Source: Pseudonocardia petroleophila (GTDB lineage: Bacteria; Actinomycetota; Actinomycetes; Mycobacteriales; Pseudonocardiaceae). Taken from it: DNA of 64,000 nucleotides. The stretch spans positions 3,665,501 to 3,729,500 of the forward strand of contig NZ_CP060131.1 in assembly GCF_014235185.1 (NCBI RefSeq). Reading direction: 5' to 3'. The translations under genes and the position numbers were made by a program. The stretch's first letter is position 1. Each line of letters opens with the position of its first letter. The notes under the pieces were generated by a model. The model made no database searches. It was not told the DNA's origin and saw only the letters and a list, made by a program, of their open reading frames with translations. Shown here one piece after another: positions 18,896 through 26,995 of this stretch.

Positions 18896-20215
18896 GTGCC
18901 GGACATGCGCATACCTCTGTTCATGGTGCCGATCCTGCGGACCCTCGTCGTCGCGGCATTCGTGGGTCTCTCGGCATTCATCTTCGGATTCCTCTGGCTC
19001 AACTCCGGCGGCACCATCCCCGGCATCTCGCAGGCCGGCTACCGCGTGTCGCTGGCGATGGACGACGTGGACAACCTGGTGCCGCAGTCCGACGTCCGGC
19101 AGGCCGGTGTCGTGATCGGCCGGGTGCAGACCGTCGAGGTGGAGGACGGCTCCGCGGTCGTCACCCTGGACCTCGACGACGGCGCCGGGCCGCTGCACGA
19201 GGGCGTCACGGTGACGATCCGCAACAAGACGCTGGTGGAGGAGTCCTATGCCGACGTCGCCGACGGCTCCGGCGCGGAGATCGCCAGGGACTCGATCCTG
19301 CCGCGCAGCGCCGCCCGGTCGAGCGTCCAGCTCGACGACGTGCTGACCAGCCTCGACCAGCCCACCCGGGACGCGCTGGGCCGTACCATCCGATCCGCGG
19401 CGGTGGTCACCGACGGGTCCCGCGAGGACATCGCCGACGCCGTGGCCGGGCTCGGCGCGCTGGGTCGTGAGGGCGGCAGCGCCCTCGACGCGCTGGCTGC
19501 CCAGTCGCAGGACCTCGTCGAGGTCACCGGCAACACGACCGCCCTGTTGCAGGCGCTCGACACCGGGCAGGGCCGGATCACCGGCCTGGTCCGCGACACC
19601 GACCGGATCACCCAGGTGGTGACCGACAACCGGACCGATCTCGAGGCCGTGCTGCGTGAGCTGCCGGGCGTGCTGGACACCGCGCAGAACGCCAGCGGCA
19701 GTCTGAAGACGCTCGCCGGCTCGCTGGCCCCGGTGGCGGCGAACCTGGAGGCCGCCGCGCCGGACCTGTCCGCTGCGCTGGCCGAACTGCCGGCGACATC
19801 GGCGGACCTCCGGGGTCTGCTGCCCTCGCTCGACACCACTCTCGAACGAGCCCCGGACACCCTGAGCCGGGTGGGCGGCTTCACCGACGTGACCCGGGAT
19901 CTCATCCCGACGTTGCAGGTCAACCTGTCGGACCTGAACCCGGCTCTGGCCTACCTGCGCCCCTACGGCAAGGACACGGCGCTGTGGTTCGCCGGGCTGT
20001 CCCAGACCCTCGGAGTGTCGGCTGACGGGAACGGGACGGCGCTGCGCGCCTTCGTCGTCGTCAACGAGAAGTCGGTGAACCAGCCGCTGAACACCCAGTT
20101 CGGTCCGCTGGAGAAGTACAACCCGTACCCCGAGGCGGGCGGCAACTCCGACCCGCAGCGGTCCTTCGAAGGTGAGTACCCGCGGGTCGAGCGGGACCCC
20201 GTCCCGGAGAACTGA
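18896..20215 (+). CDS. Mce family protein 6
   Basis: The last of the six Mce proteins (439 residues) has an anchor (LVVAAFVGLSAFIFGFLWL), an MCE domain (YRVSLAMDDVDNLVPQSDVR to TLVEESYADVADGSG) and a helical region ending in a proline-rich tail. The GTG at 18896 abuts the previous stop codon; the ATG at 18905 is an equally plausible start. A strong hairpin 15 bp after the stop marks the end of the core operon. Confidence 0.92.
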   Translation: MPDMRIPLFMVPILRTLVVAAFVGLSAFIFGFLWLNSGGTIPGISQAGYRVSLAMDDVDNLVPQSDVRQAGVVIGRVQTVEVEDGSAVVTLDLDDGAGPLHEGVTVTIRNKTLVEESYADVADGSGAEIARDSILPRSAARSSVQLDDVLTSLDQPTRDALGRTIRSAAVVTDGSREDIADAVAGLGALGREGGSALDALAAQSQDLVEVTGNTTALLQALDTGQGRITGLVRDTDRITQVVTDNRTDLEAVLRELPGVLDTAQNASGSLKTLAGSLAPVAANLEAAAPDLSAALAELPATSADLRGLLPSLDTTLERAPDTLSRVGGFTDVTRDLIPTLQVNLSDLNPALAYLRPYGKDTALWFAGLSQTLGVSADGNGTALRAFVVVNEKSVNQPLNTQFGPLEKYNPYPEAGGNSDPQRSFEGEYPRVERDPVPEN

Positions 20216-20230
20216 CGGGAAAGACCCACC

Positions 20231-20262
20231 GACGATGGCCCGGGCACCCCCGGGCCATCGTC
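20231..20262 (+). terminator. Strong hairpin terminator after the mce genes
   Basis: A perfect 14-bp stem (GACGATGGCCCGGG and its complement) closes on the 4-nt loop CACC, 15 bp after the last mce stop codon. There is no T-run, as is usual in high-GC actinobacteria. It should separate the nine transport genes from the MmpL-like gene, or attenuate read-through into it. Confidence 0.85.
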
Positions 20263-20311
20263 ATCTGTGTGACGAGGAGGATGGCGCGATGACGGTGACG
20301 AGGCCGGCAGG

Positions 20312-22654
20312 GTGACAGGGCAAGGCGAGCAGGAGCCCGGAGGCGGCGCGACCGGCCGTCGCGGGTCGGGGCCATCGCTTCCTCGGCGGGTGGTGCGGAT
20401 CGGATGGCGCCGGTGGGTGGCCGGGCTGCTGGTGGTGGGCCTGGTCGGCGCGGTGTTGCTGGGCCTGCTGAGACTCCGCGTCGACACCGGCGTGAACTCC
20501 GTCGTCGTGCCCGACGACCCCGCCGCCGTCGCGCTCACCGAGGTCGGGTCGTCGTTCGGCGGTGACCCCGTCGTGGTGCTGCTGGAGTCCGCACAGCCGC
20601 GGCAGCTGCTCTCCGGCGACGCGTTGCCCGCCCTGCTCAAGTTGGAGGGGCAGCTGGCCCGCACCCCGGACGTGGCCGCGGTCTACGGCCCGGCCACGGT
20701 GCTCAACCAGGTGGCCGGCCGGGCGCAGGAGCTACTCGCCGAGCTGTCGGGCTACCGCGACGGGGTGCGTGCGGCCGCGGCCGAGCGGGTCACCGCCGAG
20801 GGCGGGACCGACGCAGCGGCCCAGGCCGCCGCGGCGGCCGCCGTGGCCGAGTTCGACCAGCGCTACGGGACGCTCATCGTGCAGGGGCTGCCCGGCGGAC
20901 TGCCCACGCTGCGCAACGACGAGTTCGTCAACTCGGTGATCTTCGGCGACGGCGGCGAGCCGCGCCCGCAGTGGAGATTCGTGGTGCCGGAGGCCTCAGC
21001 GGTCGCGGTGCTCGTCAGGCCCCGCCAGAATCTGGATCAGGCTGGCGTGGAACGACTGGTCGCCGACGTCCGGGGCGCGGTCACGGCGTCGGGCCTGGAC
21101 ACCGAGCGGGTCACCGTGTCCGGGGTCCCGGCCGTCGCGGCCGCACTGGGCGACCGGGTCCGCACCGAGGTCCCCTTGCTCGGGGGCATCGCCCTACTGG
21201 CGGTCGGGGCCTGGTTCCTCGCCGTACGCTGGACAGAGCGGCGACACCGGGTGCTGCCGCTGGCGGCCACCGCGGTGGGCACCGTGATCACCCTGGGGAT
21301 CTTCGGCTGGGTCGACCGCCCGCTGTCGTTGGGGGTCATCGCCTTCCTGCCGGTACTGATCGGCGTCGGAAGCGACTTCACCACCTACCTCACCACCGGT
21401 GCGTCGCGCCGACTGGTGCTGGTCGTCGGAGCGGCCACGGCCGCGAGCTTCGGAGCCCTGGCGGTCAGCCCGATCCCGACCGTGCGTGATCTCGGGGTCA
21501 CGCTCGCCGTGGGCATCTCCGTCGCCGTAATCACCGGCGTGGCGGTGACCTGGCGGCGGTCGGTCCCCGCCGCGGCGGAGCCGGAACCGGCGCACACGCC
21601 GGCGCCGCGGGGCTCAATGCGGACCCGGATCGTCGCCGGAGCCGCCGCCGTGGTGCTCGCCGGGGCGGGCTGGTTCGCACTCGCCGATCTGCCCTTGCGC
21701 GCGGACCTGCAGAGTTTCGCCGGAGGCCTGTCCGTCGTCGACGACGCCGAGCACGTCGAGGACCTGCTCGGGTCGAGCGGGGAGTTCACGATCCTGCTGT
21801 CCGGCGGTGGAGCGGCGACCCCGGAGGCCCTGGAGTGGATGCGTGCCGCCGAGGAGGCGGTGATCACCGTCGAGGGGGACCGGCTGCGGCCGATCATCTC
21901 GCCGCCTGGCCTGCTGGGCTTTCTCGGCGAGACACCGACCGACGGCCAGCTCACCTCGGCGCTGCGGCTACTGCCGCGTTACCTGACCGGTAGCGTGATC
22001 AACTCGGATCGCTCGCTCGCAGTCATCACCTTCGGAACCCGGCTCGACGATGCGGAGCAGTTGCTGGACCTGCGGGAGTCCGTGCGTTCGGTGCTCCCGC
22101 CGCCTCCAGCGGGCATGCAGGTCGAGCTGACCGGCCTGCCGATGGTGGCCGTGGGGTCCTACGAGACGATCTCCGCGGACCGGTACCTGGCGAACGTGCT
22201 GGGAATCGTCGTCGCCGGGCTGGTCCTCGCGCTCGGTCTGCGAAAGCGCTCCGACGCTGCGCTCGCCGTGATCGCAGCCGCGCTGGCGACCGGATGGGGC
22301 CTGGCGGCGGTATGGGTCGCCGGAATCGGGCTGACACCGGTCACGATCGCGATCGGGTCGCTCACCGCGGCCGTCGGCTGCGAGTTCACGGTGCTGGCCG
22401 CGGAGGCGGCGCGGCGCAACGACCGATCGCTGCACCGCGCGGTGCTGCTCGCGGCCGCCGCGTCGGCCACCGGCTACGCCGTCCTGATGTTCTCCAAGTT
22501 GTCGGTGGTGGCCCAGTTCGGGCTGCTGCTCGCGGTGTCGGTGGGTGTCGCGATGGGTTCGGCGGTGTTCGTCGTATGGCTGGCCCGCATCTCGGGGCCG
22601 GCCGAGCCGTTGAACACCGTGGACCGTGACCGCCGTCTCGTGGGAGTGAAGTGA
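20312..22654 (+). CDS. MmpL/RND-type membrane transporter
   Basis: The 780-residue protein has the RND layout of two halves, each with one helix, a large extracytoplasmic loop and a bundle of helices. Helix 1 is WVAGLLVVGLVGAVLLGLL; loops run to about residue 290 and 470-620; helix bundles follow (IALLAVGAWFLAVRW, GVIAFLPVLIGVGSDFTTYL, VLGIVVAGLVLALGL). The GVGSDF segment corresponds to the charged TM4 motif of MmpL/HpnN relatives. These export or shuttle lipids. GTG start behind GAGG. It probably works with the adjacent Mce system, and overlaps the next gene. Confidence 0.85.
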   Translation: MTGQGEQEPGGGATGRRGSGPSLPRRVVRIGWRRWVAGLLVVGLVGAVLLGLLRLRVDTGVNSVVVPDDPAAVALTEVGSSFGGDPVVVLLESAQPRQLLSGDALPALLKLEGQLARTPDVAAVYGPATVLNQVAGRAQELLAELSGYRDGVRAAAAERVTAEGGTDAAAQAAAAAAVAEFDQRYGTLIVQGLPGGLPTLRNDEFVNSVIFGDGGEPRPQWRFVVPEASAVAVLVRPRQNLDQAGVERLVADVRGAVTASGLDTERVTVSGVPAVAAALGDRVRTEVPLLGGIALLAVGAWFLAVRWTERRHRVLPLAATAVGTVITLGIFGWVDRPLSLGVIAFLPVLIGVGSDFTTYLTTGASRRLVLVVGAATAASFGALAVSPIPTVRDLGVTLAVGISVAVITGVAVTWRRSVPAAAEPEPAHTPAPRGSMRTRIVAGAAAVVLAGAGWFALADLPLRADLQSFAGGLSVVDDAEHVEDLLGSSGEFTILLSGGGAATPEALEWMRAAEEAVITVEGDRLRPIISPPGLLGFLGETPTDGQLTSALRLLPRYLTGSVINSDRSLAVITFGTRLDDAEQLLDLRESVRSVLPPPPAGMQVELTGLPMVAVGSYETISADRYLANVLGIVVAGLVLALGLRKRSDAALAVIAAALATGWGLAAVWVAGIGLTPVTIAIGSLTAAVGCEFTVLAAEAARRNDRSLHRAVLLAAAASATGYAVLMFSKLSVVAQFGLLLAVSVGVAMGSAVFVVWLARISGPAEPLNTVDRDRRLVGVK

Positions 22655-24105
22655 TGAGCCAGCAGGGCGCGGAAGACGTCGACGTCACAGGAGTGCGGAC
22701 ACCGGATGCGGACGCCACGCCGGAGTCACCGGCGGCCGAGGGGAACAGCTCATCAGGCTCGCCCGAGGTGGCGGGCGAGGGCGGGCCGGCACCGGATGGC
22801 GGCGACGACGCCGAACCGGCGCCGGGCGGTACCGCAGACGGTGACGATCCCGCCCTCGACGCCGGCGAGTCCGATGGCGCCGAGCCGCCCGCCCGCACGG
22901 GGAGCGCCGGCCCCGGCGAGGCGGAGGACAGCGAGTCTGCGGAGGACAGCGAGTCTGCGGAGGACAGCGAGTCTGCGGAGGACAGCGAGTCTGCGGAGGA
23001 CAGCGAGTCTGCGGAGGACAGCGAGTCTGCGGACCGCACGGGGACCGGGCCGCATCGGCGCGGGCTCCGGCTGCCCACCACATGGGCCGGTCGCGCGGTC
23101 GCCGCTGCCGTGGTCCTGGCTCTCGTGGCCGCCGGTGCGAGCGCGGTGTGGTGGCAGGCTTCCGCGTTGCCCGCCGATGCCGCATACCGGCTCGACGGCC
23201 GCACCGTCACCGTCGAACAGCTCGACGAGCGGATCGTCGCGCTCCAGGCGCTCTACGGAGTGCAGGCCCCCGAGGACCCCGCGGCCGCGGACGGTTTCCG
23301 GCGGGACGTGGCCAAGTCGGTCGTGCTCAGCGACATCCTCGACCGCGAGGCACTGGCGCGTGGGCTGATCGTCGCCGACAAGCAGGTCGCCGACACTCGC
23401 GACCGCTACATCGAGGAACAGTTCGGCCCCGGCGGCCGGGACGCGTTCGTGCGGGCGCTGGGCAACGTCGGCACCTCGGAGCAGGCGGTACTCGACGAGA
23501 TCCGGCGGCAGATGACGGTCGGGCTGCTGATGCAGGACGTCGTCGGCCCGATCACCGTGACCGACGAGGAGTTGCGCGCCGCCTACGCCGAGCGGCAGAA
23601 CACCCTCGGCACCCCCGAACGACGGACGCTGCGCAACATCGTCGTGGAGTCCGAGGAGCAGGCCCGCGCCGCCGCCGACGAGATCCGCGGTGGAGTCGCG
23701 TTCGAGCAGGTGGCCGCCGACCGCAGCCGGGACGAGAGCACTCGTGGCGCAGGCGGGCTGCTGGGCGACCTCGCGCGAGACGAGCTGGAGGGGCCGGTGG
23801 GCGACGCGGCGTTCGCGGTGGCGCCCGGCGAGCTGTACGGGCCGGTGCAGGGCCAGTTCGGGTGGAACGTCGGGCGGGTGGATGCGCTGACCCCCTTCGT
23901 CCCCGCCTCCTTCGAGCAGGTCGCCGACGGGCTGCGGCAGGCCCTGGAGATCGAGCGCAGCCTGGCGATCTGGCAGGACTGGATCGCCCAGCAGGTGCGG
24001 GACGCCGACGTGGTCTACGCCGACGACTTCCGCCCGGCCGATCCCGACGCCGCGCCGACGTTCGGGTCGCCGACGCCCGCCGACGGCACGGAGGTGCCAC
24101 GGTGA
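22654..24105 (+). CDS. Membrane-anchored PpiC/SurA-like foldase with acidic repeat leader
   Basis: The protein (483 residues) starts with an unusually long cytoplasmic acidic leader of about 130 residues that contains six exact AEDSES hexads. A single helix follows (AVAAAVVLALVAAGASAVWW), then an extracytoplasmic SurA-N-like helical region and a parvulin PpiC-type domain (ERRTLRNIVVESEEQARAAA … GAGGLLGDLARDEL … GPVQGQFGWNVGRV). It is probably a peptidyl-prolyl isomerase or chaperone for envelope proteins such as the Mce/MmpL partners. ATG overlaps the previous stop (TGATG); a GTG one codon earlier is possible. Confidence 0.85.
   Translation: MSQQGAEDVDVTGVRTPDADATPESPAAEGNSSSGSPEVAGEGGPAPDGGDDAEPAPGGTADGDDPALDAGESDGAEPPARTGSAGPGEAEDSESAEDSESAEDSESAEDSESAEDSESAEDSESADRTGTGPHRRGLRLPTTWAGRAVAAAVVLALVAAGASAVWWQASALPADAAYRLDGRTVTVEQLDERIVALQALYGVQAPEDPAAADGFRRDVAKSVVLSDILDREALARGLIVADKQVADTRDRYIEEQFGPGGRDAFVRALGNVGTSEQAVLDEIRRQMTVGLLMQDVVGPITVTDEELRAAYAERQNTLGTPERRTLRNIVVESEEQARAAADEIRGGVAFEQVAADRSRDESTRGAGGLLGDLARDELEGPVGDAAFAVAPGELYGPVQGQFGWNVGRVDALTPFVPASFEQVADGLRQALEIERSLAIWQDWIAQQVRDADVVYADDFRPADPDAAPTFGSPTPADGTEVPR
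22921..23028 (+). repeat. Six perfect 18-bp tandem repeats inside the foldase gene
   Basis: The unit GCGGAGGACAGCGAGTCT is repeated six times without a mismatch, coding for (Ala-Glu-Asp-Ser-Glu-Ser)6. Because the unit is a multiple of three, copy-number change keeps the frame. The complete lack of synonymous drift shows recent slippage expansion. A cytoplasmic, highly acidic, serine-rich linker results. Confidence 0.95.
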
Positions 24106-24323
24106 GTGTTGTGATCGTCAACCTGGTGGGGACGGTGGTGCTGGGGGCCGCCGTGCTCCTGGTCGGGGTGTGGGGGCGGCGCAACGCCGCGAGCCTGCTG
24201 CCGCTGACGTTGACCACCGAGGACCGCCGGCGCAGGGTTGTCGTGTACCGCCGAGGGGCGCTGGCCTGCCAGGTCGCCGGGGTACTCCTGATCTCCGTCG
24301 GTGTCATCTCCACCCTGTTGTGA
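24102..24323 (+). CDS. Small membrane protein, two helices, mce-associated
   Basis: The 73-residue product has two hydrophobic helices, VIVNLVGTVVLGAAVLLVGV and ACQVAGVLLISVGVISTLL, joined by a basic cytoplasmic loop (TTEDRRRRVVVYRRG). The GTG start overlaps the upstream stop as GTGA, so it belongs to the MmpL-foldase operon. No family recognised. The tight coupling suggests it is a subunit or stabiliser of a membrane complex. Confidence 0.75.
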   Translation: MSVVIVNLVGTVVLGAAVLLVGVWGRRNAASLLPLTLTTEDRRRRVVVYRRGALACQVAGVLLISVGVISTLL

Positions 24324-24402
24324 GCGAACCGTGCGTGACGCGCGGGCGAACACCCACCGAGCCGTCTGCCGCGGCCGTCGGACGGCCCGAAGGGAGACGG
24401 CG

Positions 24403-25116
24403 GTGATCAGACCGGCGCAGCGCCAGGCGACGGACCCCGCCCGGATGTATTTCGAGGAGGGTCGGCTCACCGCGGTACTGGTCGATGACCACGAACTCGT
24501 GTTGGAGGGGCTGCAGCGGGCGCTCGCCCGGGACGCCATCGATGTCGTCGGCGCTTTTCTCGACGGGGACGGCGCACTGGAGTTCCTGGCCGGTGAGATG
24601 GCCGCGCACACCCGGCTCGACCTGGTCGTCGTCGATCTCCGGCTGGGCGGTCGCTCCGGGATCGGTCTGGTCGAGGACGTGATCCGGCTGCGTCCGGACG
24701 TCCGGATCGCGATGCTGACCAGTTTCGAGGACCGGGTCGCGGCGGTGGCCGCGGTGCAGGCCGGCGCGAAGGGCTTCTTCCTCAAGGACTCCTCGTGCGG
24801 CGAGCTGTCCGCGGGGCTGCGGCGGGTCGCCGAGGGACATCTCGTGATCGACTCGCGACTGGCCCAGGCGGTCCTCGGCGGCGACCCGAACTTCCGGTTC
24901 ACCGAGCACGAGCTCTCGATCGTGGCGCTGGTCGCCGACGGCATGACCAACCGGCAGATCGGGGAGGAAATGCACCTGTCGTCCTACACGGTCAAGGAGT
25001 ACCTCTCGCGGGTGATGCGCAAGCTCGGCACGGCGACCCGCGCGGAGACCGTGGTGCGGGCGGTCCGCGAGGGTCTGCTGCCCGAGAAGTACCCGGGACA
25101 GAACTGGGAGGACTGA
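24403..25116 (+). CDS. LuxR/NarL-type response regulator
   Basis: The 237-residue regulator has a receiver domain (about 20-140; acidic pocket VLVDDHE, phospho-Asp in LVVVDLRLGG, Lys in FFLKDSS) and a C-terminal LuxR helix-turn-helix (FTEHELSIVALVADGMTNRQ … SSYTVKEYLSRVMRKL). The GTG at 24403 follows AGGGAG. It is convergent with a histidine kinase at 25138 that is of the classical HisKA type, not the HisKA_3 type usual for NarL partners. The HisKA_3 kinase at 8384 is thus an alternative partner. Confidence 0.92.
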   Translation: MIRPAQRQATDPARMYFEEGRLTAVLVDDHELVLEGLQRALARDAIDVVGAFLDGDGALEFLAGEMAAHTRLDLVVVDLRLGGRSGIGLVEDVIRLRPDVRIAMLTSFEDRVAAVAAVQAGAKGFFLKDSSCGELSAGLRRVAEGHLVIDSRLAQAVLGGDPNFRFTEHELSIVALVADGMTNRQIGEEMHLSSYTVKEYLSRVMRKLGTATRAETVVRAVREGLLPEKYPGQNWED

Positions 25117-25137
25117 ACCGGCGGCGGCCGCGTGTCA

Positions 25138-26397
25138 CTATCCCCGCACGGGCAGGACGAGCCGAGCGATAAGTCCGCCCCCAGAACGTGCGGACAGGGT
25201 CAGCGTCCCGCCCATCGACGTCGTCAGCTCGCTGACGATCCACAACCCCAGACCCGCGGTTCCCCGCCTGTCTCCGAGACTCACGTACTTCTGCGTGACC
25301 TGGCCGAGCTGATCAGCCGAGAGGCCGGGCCCACGGTCGCGGATCTCCACGACCAGGTCGTCGCGATCCCGGGCGAGGTACACCTCAACCGGTTGGCTCC
25401 CGCTGTACCGGGCGGCGTTCCCGGCCAGGTTGCCGATCACGCGGTGCAGCCGCTGCGGGTCGCACCTCACCATGGCGTCGGGGGGGCGGACGACGATCGA
25501 GCGGCGTTCCTCGGTCAGGCCCGCGCCGGCGAGAGCGGTCACGGCGAGATCCTGCAGGCGGACGGACCGCTCACGGGCCCTGCCGACCGCCCCACCCCCG
25601 GTCAAGGCCACCTCAGCCAGCCCGTCGAGCATGTCCTGCAGGTGCTCGGCGGTCGCGGCGATCAGGTCCAGCGTCGGATCGGGTCCCGGCCGGGTGGCGG
25701 CCCGGGCGAGCGCGGTGAGCGAGGACACCGGCGCGCGGAACTCGTGCAGGATCACGCGCAGCCCGTCGAGCCGCGCCTGCTGGGAGTCGAGCAGCCTGCT
25801 GCGCAGGTCGCGTTCCTCGGCCAGTGCCTGGTGCTCGGCGATCACCTCGGCGCGGGATTCGGCCACCACGCGGTACTGCCGGTCGAGTCGCCGCACGAAC
25901 ACCCCGGTCAGGGTGGCCACCGCCGCCAGGTAGAAGGTCCACCACAGTCCCGCCGAGACCTGTGTGGCGAACGTCGTCGTGGCCGGGCTGCCGACGACGC
26001 AGGCTCCGGTGTACGCGCCGCCCACGAGCAGCGCGAACAGCTCGCCTCGCCGGCTCTCGGTGCGCAGGCTGTTGGCGATGACCACGAGGGGGAGCACCGC
26101 GACCGCGAGGCTCACCGCACCGCCGGTCAACGCGGTGGCGAGCAGCGCGAGAACGGCGTCGGTACCCGAGACCACGATCGGCCTCGGTCCGCTCCCGCGG
26201 GCCAGCCGGGCGGCGGCGAGCAGCAGCGCGTAGACCGCGGCGACGGCGACCACGGCGAACACGGCGACCAGCGGCGCGCGCACCGCCGGATCGGTCTGCA
26301 CGGCCAGCACTGCCAGGGTCGCCACCACGCCGATGCGGACCGCGATGACGATCAGGTCGTCCGGGCGGGATCGGGCGGTGTCGCGGTCAGCGAGCAT
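25138..26397 (-). CDS. Membrane sensor histidine kinase (HisKA type)
   Basis: The 419-residue kinase has an N-terminal membrane sensor of about six helices (residues 15-170, e.g. LVAVFAVVAVAAVYALLLAA). A coiled linker (AEVIAEHQALAEERDLRSR) and a HisKA helix with the phospho-acceptor in VILHEFRAPVSSL follow, then an HATPase domain (GNLAGNAARYS, IRDRGPGLS, GTAGLGLWIVSEL). The MASE-like multi-helix sensor points to a membrane or lipophilic cue. Its 5' end overlaps the upstream membrane-protein gene by 11 bp, and its 3' end faces the response regulator gene 22 bp away. Confidence 0.88.
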   Translation of the reverse strand: MLADRDTARSRPDDLIVIAVRIGVVATLAVLAVQTDPAVRAPLVAVFAVVAVAAVYALLLAAARLARGSGPRPIVVSGTDAVLALLATALTGGAVSLAVAVLPLVVIANSLRTESRRGELFALLVGGAYTGACVVGSPATTTFATQVSAGLWWTFYLAAVATLTGVFVRRLDRQYRVVAESRAEVIAEHQALAEERDLRSRLLDSQQARLDGLRVILHEFRAPVSSLTALARAATRPGPDPTLDLIAATAEHLQDMLDGLAEVALTGGGAVGRARERSVRLQDLAVTALAGAGLTEERRSIVVRPPDAMVRCDPQRLHRVIGNLAGNAARYSGSQPVEVYLARDRDDLVVEIRDRGPGLSADQLGQVTQKYVSLGDRRGTAGLGLWIVSELTTSMGGTLTLSARSGGGLIARLVLPVRG

Positions 26398-26842
26398 CCG
26401 GCACGGCGAGGAAGCGGTGCGAACTCGGCAGAACCGTCGCGAACGCGCCGAGCGTCACCAGGACGAACGCGGCAACGGCATGCCAGGTCCCGCCCACGGC
26501 GAAGACCACTGCGACGAACAGCCCGAGCCCGACGAGGACGAACCGGGCCCATCCGCGACCGGACAGCAGGGCAGCGGTCAGCACCACCGTCGACACCGCG
26601 GCCAGGATCGCGATCACCGCGGTCGAGGCGACTGCGGGCGGACCACTCACGGCGTCGGGACCCAGCTGCGTGGCGACCCGGTCGGCCTCCGAGTCGACGC
26701 TGTTCGCGGCGAGTGAGTCGGCTGCGGCGTAGAGCTCGACGAGTGCGAGTCCGATCCACGCCACAGCGGCGGACCAGAGGGCTCCGGGGATCCGCATGGC
26801 GCCCCGGGAGCGGTGCGGGACGGGCCCGCTGGACGATGACAT
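26387..26842 (-). CDS. Membrane protein of unknown function, four helices
   Basis: The 151-residue protein has four predicted helices (ALWSAAVAWIGLALVELYAA, VIAILAAVSTVVLTAALL, RFVLVGLGLFVAVVFAVGG, AVAAFVLVTLGAFATVL). Between helices 1 and 2 is a polar extracytoplasmic stretch of about 35 residues that could bind a signal. It overlaps the kinase start, so it is likely an accessory to that sensor. No family recognised. Confidence 0.65.
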   Translation of the reverse strand: MSSSSGPVPHRSRGAMRIPGALWSAAVAWIGLALVELYAAADSLAANSVDSEADRVATQLGPDAVSGPPAVASTAVIAILAAVSTVVLTAALLSGRGWARFVLVGLGLFVAVVFAVGGTWHAVAAFVLVTLGAFATVLPSSHRFLAVPDAR

Positions 26843-26995
26843 GGCGAAGATCGTAGCGGCCCGCGCGGTTCGTGCGCTGCCGTCGACGCCGCTCGCGGTG
26901 GCCCCCTCGGGCCAGCGTTGGCGCGGCCGGCCCGGTGACGCACCGGAAGATCGTTGTGACTATGTGCACAGCATCTCGATGGTGAGGAGTAGTCA

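Noticed and set aside
22921-23028. CRISPR-like array
   Set aside because: The 18-bp units are directly adjacent without spacers and lie in frame inside a protein gene.
26387-26842. Treating the four-helix protein as part of the histidine kinase
   Set aside because: It has its own start and stop and lies in a different frame that overlaps the kinase by only 11 bp, so it is a separate gene.
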